A stretch of DNA of 64,000 nt, taken from the NCBI GenBank assembly GCA_003550325.1, contig QKWP01000854.1, forward strand, positions 1 through 64,000, read 5' to 3'. Each line of letters opens with the position of its first letter. Position 1 is the stretch's first letter. The position numbers and the translations under genes were made by a program. Source of the DNA: Gigaspora rosea. Lineage: Eukaryota; Glomeromycota; Glomeromycetes; Diversisporales; Gigasporaceae. Below the pieces are notes generated by a model. That model searched no databases. It was not told the origin of the DNA and saw only the letters and a list, made by a program, of their open reading frames with translations. Shown here piece by piece: positions 1 to 11,251 of this stretch.

Positions 1-91
1 CCGCTGGCATCTTGGTTTACCTGTGATTGTCGCCACGCCGGGGCCTCCCTGCTTAGCTCCCAGTTCGATCTGTTGACTTTGCAGTCAACTT
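1..91 (+). other. GC-richer edge segment, possible 3' end of a coding exon
   Basis: The first 91 bases are clearly richer in G and C than the following 1.4 kb. Frame 1 is open from the window edge to a TGA near base 91 and contains Cys, His and Ser residues (CDCRHAG, SSQFDLL). It could be the tail of a gene that begins outside the window, or the end of a repeat. No family was recognised. Confidence 0.2.
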
Positions 92-1500
92 GAATAAATA
101 TTCTTAAATATTCTTGCATAATTTTACATATTCTCAATTTTCGTTATAATAAATAATCTATTTAAATGCAAATATTATTATCATTATATCGAATAGAAAT
201 TTGATCATTAGTATTGAAATTGTCAATATTTGCAATCGTCTGCATTATGTTTTCTTCTTCAAATTGTTCTTATTATCACTATTATCCATATCATCAAATT
301 AGATTAGATATGATTTCTTCAAGACATGTTTTGTTAGATGTTTCGTTAGAATTAGTTGCATTAATTTGAATAATTTGTTCAAAATTATTTACTCTTTTTT
401 TTTATTTTGAATAATATGGTTTGACGATTTTTTCTTGACCAATATTTCACTGAATACATGTCATTTCATTTGTTAAAAGCCAATTTGACATTGTATATAA
501 AATGTTGTCACGTTCAAACAATTGATCTTTTTATTTAATTCATAAAAAAAAAGTAATTTTATATACAAATAACGTAATCGATATACGAAATCGATATATG
601 ATGTTTATTCGTAATCAAAGACTCTTATTAATGATGCGTCCCCTACAATACTTATTAATAATATGTGATAATTTATAAAATTATGTAAGGGTCAAATTTT
701 AGCTATTTGATTACATAATTATTACTTTGCCCATCCCTAATGCATAGAATGCTTTAAGGGGAATAACGTTTAGAATTTTAATAATACTAGGAAATTAGAA
801 TCTGATAAAAGTCCGAAGCAACAATCTCAAATATTAAAAAATTAGACTTATTAATTATCAATCATAATTACTATATATCTACACAAAAAAAAAATAAATT
901 TATTGTCAAACACTGTGCGCATCTAAAAAAAACAAACATATACCCATACTTTTTATTAGAAGTTAAACCTGAAAATCCAAGGTTCGATTAGTATCAATCA
1001 CCGATCGTAATACTGTAATCGAGATAATGATATATACGTATGTACGTACGTAATTACGTGCATAATAATTTTTTTTTTTTGCTGTGTACGTACACAATCG
1101 ATACGTATTGCTAATTTATGTTATGACGCAATAATATTATTTATTATGATTTTCACCGTAATCTGGAAAGCATTTTTTTTAAATAATTTAATTATCAAAT
1201 TGAAATTTTGCATATATCATACTTCTTTACTTATTTCTTACTACGCAAATATTAGCCAAAACTTAGAAAAAATAAGCAATATGTAACTAAATCTCTGCAT
1301 ACGAGAATATATTAAAAAATGTAACTAAATTTGCCCATCTCTGCATACAAGAATATATTAAAAAATGTGATCAAATAATTCGTAGTAAGGAGCTTTTTTT
1401 TATGCATTAGTTCTGATCAGTCTAGTCATCATATTTAAAATAAAAATTCAAATTCTATCGCATTTTATATTAAACTGTCAAAGAGGTTAAACGTTCTTCT
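92..1500. other. AT-rich spacer without recognisable gene
   Basis: Low-complexity AT-rich DNA with A/T homopolymers and GTACGTAC runs near 1040 and 1085. A short direct duplication of about 45 bp containing CTGCATAC and GAATATATTAAAAAATG lies at 1285-1372. No long ORF or splice-compatible exon was seen. Confidence 0.5.
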
Positions 1501-1529
1501 TCATTTTTCCTTTCTTGCAATTTCTTACT

Positions 1530-2380
1530 TTGTTTAATTCTTTGCAGCCTTTCAAGCGAAAATGGATCAAAAAAATATCCTTCAGAGCACGGACTCACGA
1601 CACTGCCACAAACGAAAGACCAGAGGCATATTCTTTATTCCAAGATTTATAACAGCCTCTGATAGCGTCAATCCTTGGTTTTTATGTACTGTAATGGCAC
1701 AGGCAAGGCTAAGAGAGATTTGTAAATGTGAACATGTTCCGGAATTTGTATCACAAGATCGTCTAATAGGTGGATTGGAATAGTTCTTTTACCTTCTGTG
1801 AATATAATTGCAGGACCGCTGTAAGTGTCAAATTCTACAAAAACAGCATCAGAAAGTAATGGTGGACCCTGATTTTCTCAAACAGTATATCTCAAACTAT
1901 TCCTATTGCACTATTAACTAATCCTGATTCTACATACATGTTTGTCCTGAGCATAACACAGGCTCCCATAGCTAATAGAATTTGAGGTTTGAGACCTTTT
2001 GCAACATCTGAATCTGCCCTGGATACTTCTTTACCACTGGTATGAACAGCATGAATCCTAGCAATAGGACTATTCAATGCCTTTAACTTCAGTTAATATT
2101 AATTTCAACAACCTCTTTTTTTAGAGGTAGAATATATGTAGCATTTAAAAATTGTTCACTCTCTATTGAAATTACACTTTGTGAACCTTTAAACCATATA
2201 CTAAGCATTTTCCAATCATCAATAGTAGATTTGCCATTACATAATCACATGTTCCTAAAGTGGCTTTGTTCTTCCGAAGTTAAAATCACTATAAAATAAC
2301 AGATTGACCACCAAATAGTTGATTCTGATTCTCAGGAAAGGCTTGATGTAATTGCATATCAATCAAAGCAAGCATGTGGC
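1530..2380 (-). pseudogene. Decayed Helitron/PIF1 helicase, C-terminal part
   Basis: On the minus strand this segment continues a PIF1-type DNA helicase of the kind carried by Helitrons. From 2375 downward the reading frame gives MLALIDMQLHQAFPEN followed by NQLFGGQSVIL, the conserved stretch after Walker B. Next comes a short ORF at 2077-1892 with AKGLKPQILLAMGACVMLRTN and YVESGLVNSAIG, the typical ARVML...GLVNG region. Between about 1790 and 1560 the same strand reads AITVHKNQGLTLSEA and, after a frame change, SGLSFVAVS-stop-VRALKD, the last helicase motifs. Stops and frameshifts show it is dead. It is the continuation of the segments at 6262-8640 and 11560-13570, separated by two transposon insertions. 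Confidence 0.85.
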
Positions 2381-2961
2381 ATTAGGGTGTGAAATAGCAT
2401 AACAAATACAAACATAGTGAAGATCACATAATAATTTTACTAATCAATATTTTTCTGATAATCTGCATGATCTGCAACTGGAGACTCAATATTTTTGACT
2501 GCTAGATAATTTCATTACGATACTGTTACGATCATTATCATTATCAATATAAAATTTAAACTGAAATAACTTTTGAACTATTAAAGATATATAAGTAAAA
2601 ATACCTTTATTAGATTTCTCTTAATTAGTGAATTGACTCGATTATATGATACTCGATTATTGATCGTCTTATCAATGATCGAGCACCAATTAATGGGCTC
2701 GAGCAACAATAGGTCAATCAACGATCGATTATACTGAACAATCAAATAAGTATATATTTGATCGATCAAAATATTTTTAAGAGTAGGGTCAGTTGCAAAT
2801 ATTTTTCATGTAACATGCATTACACTAATAGAAATTGAACATGTATAGAATCTTATAACTGATAACTGATATACTATTAAATATATATCATTAAAATTTA
2901 CTTTTTACACTGTGATCTAAATGACTTGGAAGGTATGTACAATAATTATGTTTTTGTTTTA

Positions 2962-4140
2962 GAATTAATTAATTTGTAACCGCGGTTACTGTAACCATCC
3001 CAACAAGCCAATCAAATTCTAAGATCAGGTGTAACGTTACACATTTGAAAAAGTCAAAACTAGTGTTACAAGCCGGCTAGAGCAGCCGCGGCTAAGGCAG
3101 CTTAGCCGGCTAAGCCAGCTGATATAAGTGTATCGGCTGGCTAATATGGCTAAGGGTATACCATTCACGTGATAAGTATATATAATAATAGATCAAGTCG
3201 AACACAGATCTATATACAAACTTTAATTATTGATACAGCAATAATAAACATTTGCTGAATTGTTAGAGGTATGTGCCAAAAGACTTCTATTTAAAAGCAA
3301 ACTTTTTTTTATTTCGTATTGAGTTTTTTATATATAAATTAAATCTAATTGAAATACTTCCAGATCTCTGAAAGATCTGTTATATTTTAGTAACGTTAAA
3401 GCATTTTATACTGTGGTCAGAAAATCAGAAATAAAGATATATGTTATGATTTTTCTTATGAAAATTAAGGTTCTATATTTAACAAGTTAATGCATCGCGC
3501 TAATGCAGTGAGCCTTGAGAATTATATTACTAATTTTTTGGTAGAAGAATAAATTGTACTTATTTAAGGATTGTACTTATTTAAGGATTAATATAGTTAT
3601 CTATTCTTACTTGAGGTGCGTACATTTATATATTGCAAGCATAAAATAATGCCTCAGGAAGAGAAATTTAGGTCATACTGCTGTTATCATAAATTCTGGA
3701 ACACTTAGTAAAAAATTTGCTGAATGATTTTTCTGCTGATTCAGTTAAGTTATTGATTTCGGCACAATTGGTATATATTAGTCATTAGTCAGTCACTTAG
3801 CCGAAATTTTTATCAGTTGGCTAAGCCAGCTGATAAAAACCAATCGGCTTGTAACACTAGTCAAAACAAACGTTCGTTTTGCCAAAAATTGCTTCTAAAT
3901 CAAAATTTCACATATGAAACTACCTTTCGGTTTCTAACAAAAAAATTCCTTGCTAAATTTTATATAACTAAAGCATCTTTCTAACCCAAAAGCTTTACAC
4001 CAAGCCTCACTCTAACCCTAACCTTAATCGCACAATTTTATTTTTATAGAAAATTTGGTTTGATAGTCACGTTATACCTGATCTTAGTATTTATGTTATA
4101 AAAGTTATTCTGTAACCTATGGTTACAAATCAATTAATTT
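2962..4140. mobile_element. Nested TIR element (GTAACC-type ends), itself interrupted by a hAT MITE
   Basis: The left end reads GAATTAATTAATTTGTAACC and the right end, inverted, AAATTAATTGATTTGTAACC. Both continue to a shared CTAAGATCAGGTRTAACGT. TTTGTTTTA occurs on both sides (2953-2961, 4141-4149), which fits a 9-bp duplication, although AT-rich flanks make this less certain. The internal block with AAAAAATTCCTTGCTAAATTT and CTAACCCTAACCTTA recurs near 29330-29400, so the family is dispersed in this window. Confidence 0.6.
3061..3859. mobile_element. hAT-type MITE, 799 bp
   Basis: The ends TAGTGTTACAAGCCG and CGGCTTGTAACACTA are inverted repeats. The element is flanked by perfect 8-bp duplications GTCAAAAC (3053-3060 and 3860-3867). 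An 8-bp duplication and TA/CAGTG-like termini are the hallmark of hAT transposons. Sub-terminal copies of GGCTAAGCCAGCTGAT are repeated in both arms. No transposase ORF is present, so it is non-autonomous. Confidence 0.85.
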
Positions 4141-4185
4141 TTTGTTTTATTGTATTTACATTTATTTTTTTTATTTTTTTTGAAA

Positions 4186-4720
4186 ATAACCACAGTTAAC
4201 TGGAGGAAATCACCAGTTACACAGATTAACATCTATATCTGATATATGGGGCCATTGCAGTAGAAAGGGCCCAAACTCCCCTAACAATCAAATTTGAGTT
4301 CTTTCAAGATTCAGATTAATCTTTAGGTGGGCTATACTTTTCAATTACAAATGGAAATTGGTTTGCATAATAAAAAATCAAGATATTTTAAAAAAACGTT
4401 TTTAGAAGACTTGTATGTCACGAGATTACCCGATATGATCAACCAATCAAATCGCATAATTTTTGATTGACCCAGATTAGTCCGAAAAAATAAACATGAT
4501 TTTCTCAAAATTATATATTTCTGAGTTTCAGCCCTTTCTACTGCAATAGCCCCATATAGATCTCTGATATAATGAACCTTTTTATAATGAACTCTGGATA
4601 TAACAAACTCAAGATTTCTTATTTTAATATTAGTCCGGTATAACAAGAGCTATGGCTCTTAAGAAAACATAATTCTATATAACGAACTTTGTTTTTTGGC
4701 CAGAACCAAGAGTTGACTGT
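4186..4720. repeat. Inverted-repeat region, possible pogo-like MITE
   Basis: The segment GATATATGGGGCCATTGCAG near 4240 recurs inverted near 4545 (CTACTGCAATAGCCCCATAT). The right edge, TATAACGAACTTTG through to AGAGTTGACTGTATA (4679-4720), resembles the classic pogo/Tigger terminus read inward (CAGT...ATATAACGAA). The left end was not found with confidence. Confidence 0.4.
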
Positions 4721-5029
4721 ATACTCTTTTTTTTTTATTGCATGTGCTGTACTTTATTTTTTATTCTTTCTTTTTTGCTAACAATCCTTTTTTTATATAC
4801 GTATATCGTATCGTTGTCATTGTTTGTTGGCACTTTTTTCGTCACTTTACTGGGATTTTATATCACTTTCTGGTACTGTGCCATGTCCATACATTAGTAT
4901 AGTATTGTGTCACATTGCTATATTGTGTTGTAGTTTGATGGTGTTCTGTCATATTGTATTACTAGTTCGTATTGTGTTGGTTCTGTATACCATATTGTGT
5001 TGGTATCATTTTGTGCCGCATTTCAACAG

Positions 5030-5200
5030 GACCCCAAAATATACATAGATAGGGCAGGTTAAATATAGGGTTACTAAAAAGGAAAGATCTGCAGAAAAAA
5101 CTTCAAAAATAAGCAAAAATTACTATAAATAGAAAAGATCTGCATAAAAATCTCAAAAATAAGCAAACTCATATCTGACCTATCTATGTATATTTCGGCG
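5030..5200. repeat. Short inverted repeat with internal AAGATCTGCA repeats
   Basis: TATACATAGATAGGGCAGGT on the left and GACCTATCTATGTATA on the right are inverted. Between them two tandem units carry AAAGATCTGCA, TCAAAAATAAGCAAA. A related block in the opposite orientation lies at 45150-45330 (TTTGCTTATTTTT, GCAGATCTTTCT), so this is a dispersed MITE family. Confidence 0.5.
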
Positions 5201-5559
5201 TTCTATTTCAACGGTTCAGATATTTGGCATATGTTTGTCTTCCCTTTGCTTGTATTGTAGGTCATTGGCAGTGTATAAAATAACAGATTATGGCAGCAGT
5301 AGGTTTAGATTAGGGTTATAGATAGATTTATAGTAAGGGTTAAATTAGAATTAGAATGTTAGAGTGGGCTTAATGACAAGGTTAAGGTTATATAATAGTG
5401 CATAAGAGTTAGATTCATGTTTTGATAGTTATTCAGGTCTAGTTGGAGGCTAGGGTTATATTACAAGATATGTTAGCATTTAAATTAATATTAGATTGCA
5501 GTGCAGATGTTTATTATTAATGATGTTTGTGATAAGATATAGTATTTTAAAAATGGTTT

Positions 5560-5700
5560 TGTGCCTTATATAAATAAATATAAAATTAATATGAAATAAA
5601 TATAAAATAAATATAAAATAAATACTAATAAATATCTGATATCAGGTATAAAATAAATGTGAAATAAATAATATTCTAAAATAAATATAAATAACTGATA
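5560..5700. repeat. AT-rich tandem repeat of ATAAAATAAAT units
   Basis: About ten imperfect units of the form AAATAAATATAAAAT. The tract contains no coding capacity. Confidence 0.6.
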
Positions 5701-6261
5701 GTAAAGCAGGGAAGTCTAATTGTGAAATAAGATGCCTACGAATATTACACAACTGCCTAATTTTTAATTTGATAATCGATCAATGATTGACCCAATGATT
5801 TATCGATAATATATTCTCGAGCTTATAAATTATATGCCTGATTGATTATACTTGATTAAAATACATAATCGATTTTTGATCGATCATTAAAAATTTTTTT
5901 TTAATCAATTATCAATCAATGATTTTTTTGTAGAATCAATTTACTACTTTTAATGTTCTCTTTAAGATAATAGAGCTCTTTTTTTTATTGTCATAAAATT
6001 AATCATGCTTTAGTAATCAGTTTTCGCTTTAACTTATATGAAAAATAAAAAAAAGGCTCTATTGCTTTAAAGAGAATGTTAAAAGGAATCTAGTAAATAT
6101 AATTTTTTATGCATCTTATCAGTAGTTCAGGAGTTATTTCAGTTTAAAATTTTATATGTTTTTGTTATTAAACAGAATGATCAACAAAAAATCTTTATTG
6201 TTAAAATTATATATATAATCTTCACTATGTTTGTAGATCATATAACATTTCATACCCTAAT

Positions 6262-8640
6262 GTGGCACCCAACCATACTTTTCTCATCGATTATTATATA
6301 GTTCATGCCATTTAACTTTTTTTGTAGATGCTTTAAATATTCTCCATTTATATCAAAGTTAGTGCTAGTTTCTGAAATAGAAAGCACTGAATAGATCATT
6401 GTTCCATGAATATTGAATGCTTCAATTCCAGTTGGTATGGAAGCAATTACAGGGGAATTCTCAACTCTGATTTCTTTGAAGTAATTGCAAAATTGCATTA
6501 ATCAGATAAGATTTACCTGTTCTTGCAATTCTATAATAATTATTCTTAGTGGTTCAATATTACTACCTGTAATAATGCTCTAATCATACAACTCAATTTA
6601 CTTAAATATCTTTATCTGATCTTTATTTAAGGTTTGATAATCTCTTTTCAGCAACAATAACTTTTTTGCTACAAATCTGCTATACAAAAGTGTCTACATT
6701 AGCAAGATTTAACTCTGGATAATGTCATTTAACATTACCAATTCAGTTATGATTCTGGTCATTGTTACTTAAACCAAGATCAGAAGAAATATCAACAATT
6801 GCATTCAGACCTATTTCTAATAAAGTTATTCAATTAGACCAAATTTTTTCCAATTTCAAGTTGTTCTTCCCATCCATATCAACAAATTCTTTTAAGCTAT
6901 CAACTGATGGCCAAACAAATCAGTAAATTCACTTTCTTTCTTTGCAAGATTTCGATTAAAGAGTTCAAACCATAAAACTATGCTATTTTTAGATAGCTAT
7001 TCAAGATTTCAGTAAGAAAATGAATTAAAACCTTTATATAGCAAAACTCTTTTCATTGAGGTCCATTTCATTAAGGCAAAGATCTTGGCCAAATATGCAA
7101 AATATTTTCATAATTACACTTAAGCCAATTACTATTATAAAATTTATATTTTAGATAAAGTTAAAATAATTATAGATTGCCAAGCTCAACTGATTTGCTC
7201 CAATATTTTTGTAAGAGAGGTGGCTTCATTTGTTCAACGTGGACTGTTGTTACAAAATTCTCATTTCCCATATTACAAAGCAAATGCAGCACTTCTTTGT
7301 TAAGATTTAAGGTAACAAAATAATGACTAGAATGATATAGTGGAATGCCAAGAAGGAGATAGCAATAGTTGCTAAAAAGCACCAAGAGAAGAATTTAAGG
7401 GTTTACTTTCTCAAAGTATCCTATTAATTGTTCAAGAAAGTTGCAGAGCATAGTTCAGATTTGCTAGCATATTTAGCAGTATATAGTAAAGTAGCATGAA
7501 TATTTAAAATTAGTTTTAGATTAATATTTGCATACCAATCTTGAAGCTGAATCCAGATATATGTATTGATATAAGGATTATTTCGCACTGTTAATAGTTC
7601 TAGTTGGTTACTGTTTTCAAATAAAGGTATGTATAATAATATCTTTAGAATATCCAAATTAATACTGCTATTGACCATCCTTATATACATAAAAACAATA
7701 TGAAGAACTACAATGTGTATGATATTGTAGTTTATTAATGAGTTCAGTATAATTCTGTAAGTTATTATATAATTCTTTATGATTTTTTTGACAAGGGTAG
7801 CAATTAGTTACAGGTGTATTGAGTCTAGAATTTATAGCAGTAACTTATAAGTTAAGATGTTGAACTAATAAATTCAGTTCTTTTTATTACTTTTTAATCT
7901 TTTTCAATCAAATACTAGCATGTCTTTTATTTTTCTAATACTATATATATGGATGCTTCCTCATTATTTGCCATTTGAATCTATACTACCAATTAACTAG
8001 GTTTAACTTAGGAATTGGGCTTTTTCAAAAATATTGTAAAGCACTTTTCAAAAACTAAGTAGCAATATAAGGATTATCTATTAAATCTTGATGTTGATAT
8101 TTATATACTTTTTTTGCAGATTTAACTTCTATAAGGTTTTTACTATGTGGCATAAGCTTATGAAGCTCTGGCCAGTGTAAATCAGCAGCACTAAAAGCAA
8201 AGAATATTATTTCTTAAGTTTTTAATTGCTTGATCATATCTGATATTTCAAAATAGCATCTTTTTCAGAATTGTTATGTTTTATATAAATCTTCTCTGAA
8301 ATATATTACCTTATCAGCAAGATGGCTATTACTATTTGCTAATTTCTGCACTTTTTAATAGTAGAAGGTATGCTTTTTTGATTTTGCTTTATATAAATTT
8401 TTTCTTCTTTCAATGCTTTTATCTTATTTGAGAATTTAGTACAAAGGATTATTATCAAGAGTAAAGTCCAAACCTTCCATCTTTGTACTTAAGTAAATAT
8501 TTGAAATATTTAGCAATTTTGACTACTTTGGCATGCTCTACTAGGTTAGCATTACCAGTCAGATATAATGTTAGAAAAGTACATGCAATATAGCCAAGAG
8601 CAGTGATGTATATTGACAGTTAAGACATGAGTTTGGACAG
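6262..8640 (-). pseudogene. Decayed Helitron Rep/PIF1 helicase, middle part
   Basis: Read on the minus strand from 8640 down. Near 8600-8440 it gives LGYIACTFLTLYLTGN and YKDGRFGLYS, a Helitron_like_N-type stretch. Near 8200-8060 it gives DLHWPELHKLMPHSKN followed by DLIDNPYIAT. Cys/His pairs follow (CYPCQKNH, HTHCSSSYC) near 7800-7700. Between 6660 and 6560 it reads LNKDQ and EPLRIIII. Walker A is at about 6527-6503 (RTGKSYLI), one frame away from the next ORF. The ORF 6498-6250 carries PTGIEAFNIHG and Walker B YIIIDEKSMVG. Domain order, motifs and spacing fit a Helitron RepHel protein. Many frameshifts and stops make it non-functional. It is cut at 6261 by the 3.9 kb element and above 8640 by the pogo element. 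Confidence 0.85.
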
Positions 8641-8796
8641 TTTTGAACATTTTTAAGCAAAAAAATAAATTGAAATTACTTAAAATTTTATTATAATGAC
8701 ATGATTTAAACTTAAGTAAATAAATTTATCACTAATTTTTACATATAAGGGGAGTAGGGGTATTATGGCGAATAAGGTATTATGGCGAATTCGGCA

Positions 8797-8910
8797 TATC
8801 TTTTGATCCCGTGATCGGAATTGAACGATTTGTACACCATTCGATTCGTCTCGGTGAGACGAATCGATTGGTGCCAAATTCGTTCATTTCCGACCACTGG
8901 ATCATGAAAT
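8797..8910. repeat. Palindromic module inside the pogo element
   Basis: CCATTCGATTCGTCTC and GAGACGAATCGATTGG form a hairpin around CGGT. The outer flanks GATCCCGTGATCGGAATT and CGACCACTGGATCATGAA match the edges of modules found in foldback elements at 41747-42509, 45422-46330 and 53150-53305. It lies in the 5' non-coding part of the transposon, about 580 bp before the transposase ATG. Confidence 0.7.
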
Positions 8911-9484
8911 ATCGATATTTAAACAAATTTTTACTTAAAAAAAGAAAACAGAACACATACAAAAAAATTTTTGCACTAAATAAATCCATCTTAGCGCGTT
9001 AAGTAATTTTGTTCGCAGTAACAAATTCTACCTAAGTTCAAAACTTTTATATAGTTTGATAATCTTTTTCTTAATTTATTTTTACTTCGAATAAATAAAG
9101 GTATATAAGCCATATATTAGGTATTATGGCGAAGTAATTATGGTGGAATTAGAAATTTACTCCACGCAAAACAAAAACTTATTTATCTTTTTTATGTATA
9201 ACAATTCATAACAACTACACATTCCCCTTAATTCTGGTATGTACGTACGTAGGTCCAACAATAAAAACAGGTTCGCGACACGTTAATAAAATGTATCGCG
9301 ACGCAAAAATTCTTGGATCACGAAAACAAGTTTATTTTCACCAGTAGACATTGAACAACCTTGAACATTTAAATAAATAAATGACATAGTAAACCCGTGT
9401 TACTTTATTATTATATAAATTGTTTTTTGTCACGTTTTCGTCACGTTTTCACATTATTGTATTATCTCGTTACATCAAATAAAT

Positions 9485-11251
9485 ATGCAAGTTTCTAATA
9501 CTAACAGACAAGATAAAATTCGTGCTGCACTTGACAAATTAAATGAACAACCTATCGGTTCTAAAGGTCCAAGCTTAAACAGTGTTGCAAAAAGCTTTGG
9601 AATTCCAGAAACTACACTTAGACGGGCTAAAGAAAATGGTGGTCCTCTTGGTCGCCCAGGACCATCAACCGTTCTTACTAAACATGAAGAAGATCAACTT
9701 GCCGGCTATTGCCTTAATATGCAAAAGCTCGGGTTTGGTCTAACAAAGGAGGGGGTTAACCATTGTATAATCGAAATTATGCGATTAAATAAACGAAATC
9801 ATCCATTTGGAAATACGGGACCAAGTTATGATTGGTGGAAGCGTTTCATGAGGGATCACCCTGAGCTTTCAATTCGTACTCCACAAGAATTATCAGAGGC
9901 ACGCGCACAGCGAGCAAATGCAACAATTGTTAAGGACCATTTTGAAAAACTTAAACAGATTATTCATGAGAATTCACTTACCGCTGCGCAGATTTGGAAC
10001 ATGGACGAAACTGGTTTCGTCATTGTTCCAAAATCTGAAAAAGTAATTGCAAAAAAAGGTGCACGCCAAGTTCATAAAGTTTCGTATGGGAATTCTCATG
10101 AACATATCTCATTAGCACCAACAATTTCTGCCGCTGGGTCGTATATTCCGCCTTTGATAATCTATAAGGGTGTTCGCGCAATTCCTGGCTTGTTAGAAGG
10201 TGCACCGTCTGGAACTGTAATGGGTTTTACAGATACTGGGTATATGCGCGAAGACCTTTTTCAAATGTACCTTAACCACTTTATCAACTCAGTTCCACCT
10301 GCTCGACCTGTTTTGTTAATCCTCGATGGTCATAAAAGCCATATTAACTATACAAGCGTTGATTTTTGCCGAGAAAATAGTATCCTTCTTTACGCGCTTC
10401 CACCTCATACAACACACGTTTTGCAACCATCAGAGCTTCCTTTTGCAAAATTAAAAAACGAATATAACAAAGCGTGTAATAAATATTGTATTAATAATAA
10501 TGGCATGACAGTAACAAAACACACTTTCGCGAAAGTCCTTGGTCCCGCTTTTCTTGAAACCTACACGCCACTTGCCATTTGCAATGCCTATAAAACAACG
10601 GGAATATGGCCATTTAATCCCAATGCCATTAGCCCCGACCGTTTGGACGCTTCACTAACAACTGAAAACTTTGTTGACTTATCTTCATGTAGCAACTCTT
10701 TCGTCCAACCCATCGAACCAAGCCAACCTTTCGACCAACTTGTCGAATCAAGTTCTGCATCTCAACCAAACCATTTTCATCCTACAAGGTTGAACGTTAA
10801 TTTGTTAAAAGAAGAAAATAAAATGCTTAAGGAGGAAAATGAATTATTAAAAGCTCAACTTGCGCTAGTAACAGAAGAGCTTGACGTCTACAAAAATCCT
10901 GGAACATCTACTTTGCGCTCAGTTCTAAAGTATCCAGTTCGTAATTCACAAGCCAATAACTCTCAGCCAACTTCTGGAAACCAATCTGATCCCGAAAAGC
11001 AGTCAGGTTCTCCGTTGCTCCCTCCTAAAAAAAAGAGAAAAACGCTCCCTTTTGCTCGACTTCTTACGAATGAGGAAAGCTGGCGGCAATTGAAAGAAGC
11101 GAATGAGAAATCAGAACAGAAGATTGCAGAGACAAAACGAAAAAAAGAGATAACAGCCCAAAAAAAGGCTGCACGAGAACTTGAGCTAGCACAAAAAAAA
11201 GAAGAACGTGCTAAAAAAAGTCAAGAAAAGTTAGCAAGGAAAAAAAAATAA
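9485..11251 (+). CDS. pogo-like DDE transposase, 588 aa
   Basis: This enzyme would bind the element ends and catalyse cut-and-paste transposition in the nucleus. Residues 10-55 form a Psq-type helix-turn-helix (LNSVAKSFGIPETTLRRA). Residues 60-135 match a CENP-B/Tc5-type DNA-binding domain (GYCLNMQKLGFGLT, YDWWKRFMRDHPEL). The DDE domain spans about 165-375: D174 in NMDETGF, D281 in LILDGHKSH, and E317 in LQPSELPF, where pogo relatives usually have LD, followed by TTGIWPFNP. A leucine/glutamate coiled coil lies at about 437-470. A basic nuclear-localisation-like PPKKKRK is at 513-519, and the C-terminus is Lys/Glu-rich. The ATG at 9485 is the first in frame and gives a complete N-terminal HTH. 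No stop or frameshift was seen. It lies centrally between the TIRs of the 8748-11496 element. Confidence 0.93.
   Translation: MQVSNTNRQDKIRAALDKLNEQPIGSKGPSLNSVAKSFGIPETTLRRAKENGGPLGRPGPSTVLTKHEEDQLAGYCLNMQKLGFGLTKEGVNHCIIEIMRLNKRNHPFGNTGPSYDWWKRFMRDHPELSIRTPQELSEARAQRANATIVKDHFEKLKQIIHENSLTAAQIWNMDETGFVIVPKSEKVIAKKGARQVHKVSYGNSHEHISLAPTISAAGSYIPPLIIYKGVRAIPGLLEGAPSGTVMGFTDTGYMREDLFQMYLNHFINSVPPARPVLLILDGHKSHINYTSVDFCRENSILLYALPPHTTHVLQPSELPFAKLKNEYNKACNKYCINNNGMTVTKHTFAKVLGPAFLETYTPLAICNAYKTTGIWPFNPNAISPDRLDASLTTENFVDLSSCSNSFVQPIEPSQPFDQLVESSSASQPNHFHPTRLNVNLLKEENKMLKEENELLKAQLALVTEELDVYKNPGTSTLRSVLKYPVRNSQANNSQPTSGNQSDPEKQSGSPLLPPKKKRKTLPFARLLTNEESWRQLKEANEKSEQKIAETKRKKEITAQKKAARELELAQKKEERAKKSQEKLARKKK

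Larger units (their letters stand above)
2381..6261. mobile_element. 3.9 kb TIR transposon with 5-bp target duplication inside the helicase
   Basis: The ends are inverted: the left end reads ATTAGGGTGTGAAAT and the right end, reverse-complemented, reads ATTAGGGTATGAAAT. Similarity continues for roughly 60 bp (CAAACATAGTGAAGAT in both) and more weakly to about 200 bp (TTTAAACTGAAATAAC at 2551 and, inverted, near 6145). Both sides are flanked by GTGGC (2376-2380 and 6262-6266). Removing the element and one GTGGC joins the helicase codons for GCH and MLA in frame, so these are the true ends. No transposase is recognisable inside. The interior holds GATCGAT-rich sequence near both ends, nested MITEs and short tandem repeats. 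A 5-bp duplication with long TIRs does not assign a superfamily with confidence. Confidence 0.85.

Noticed and set aside
1562..1783. 73-aa plus-strand ORF
   Set aside because: The opposite strand carries the C-terminal helicase motifs AITVHKNQGL and SGLSFVAVS. The plus ORF is its shadow.
4005..4035. Telomere-like CTAACCCTAACCTTAA
   Set aside because: Only two units, inside a dispersed TIR element that recurs near 29390. Not a telomere.
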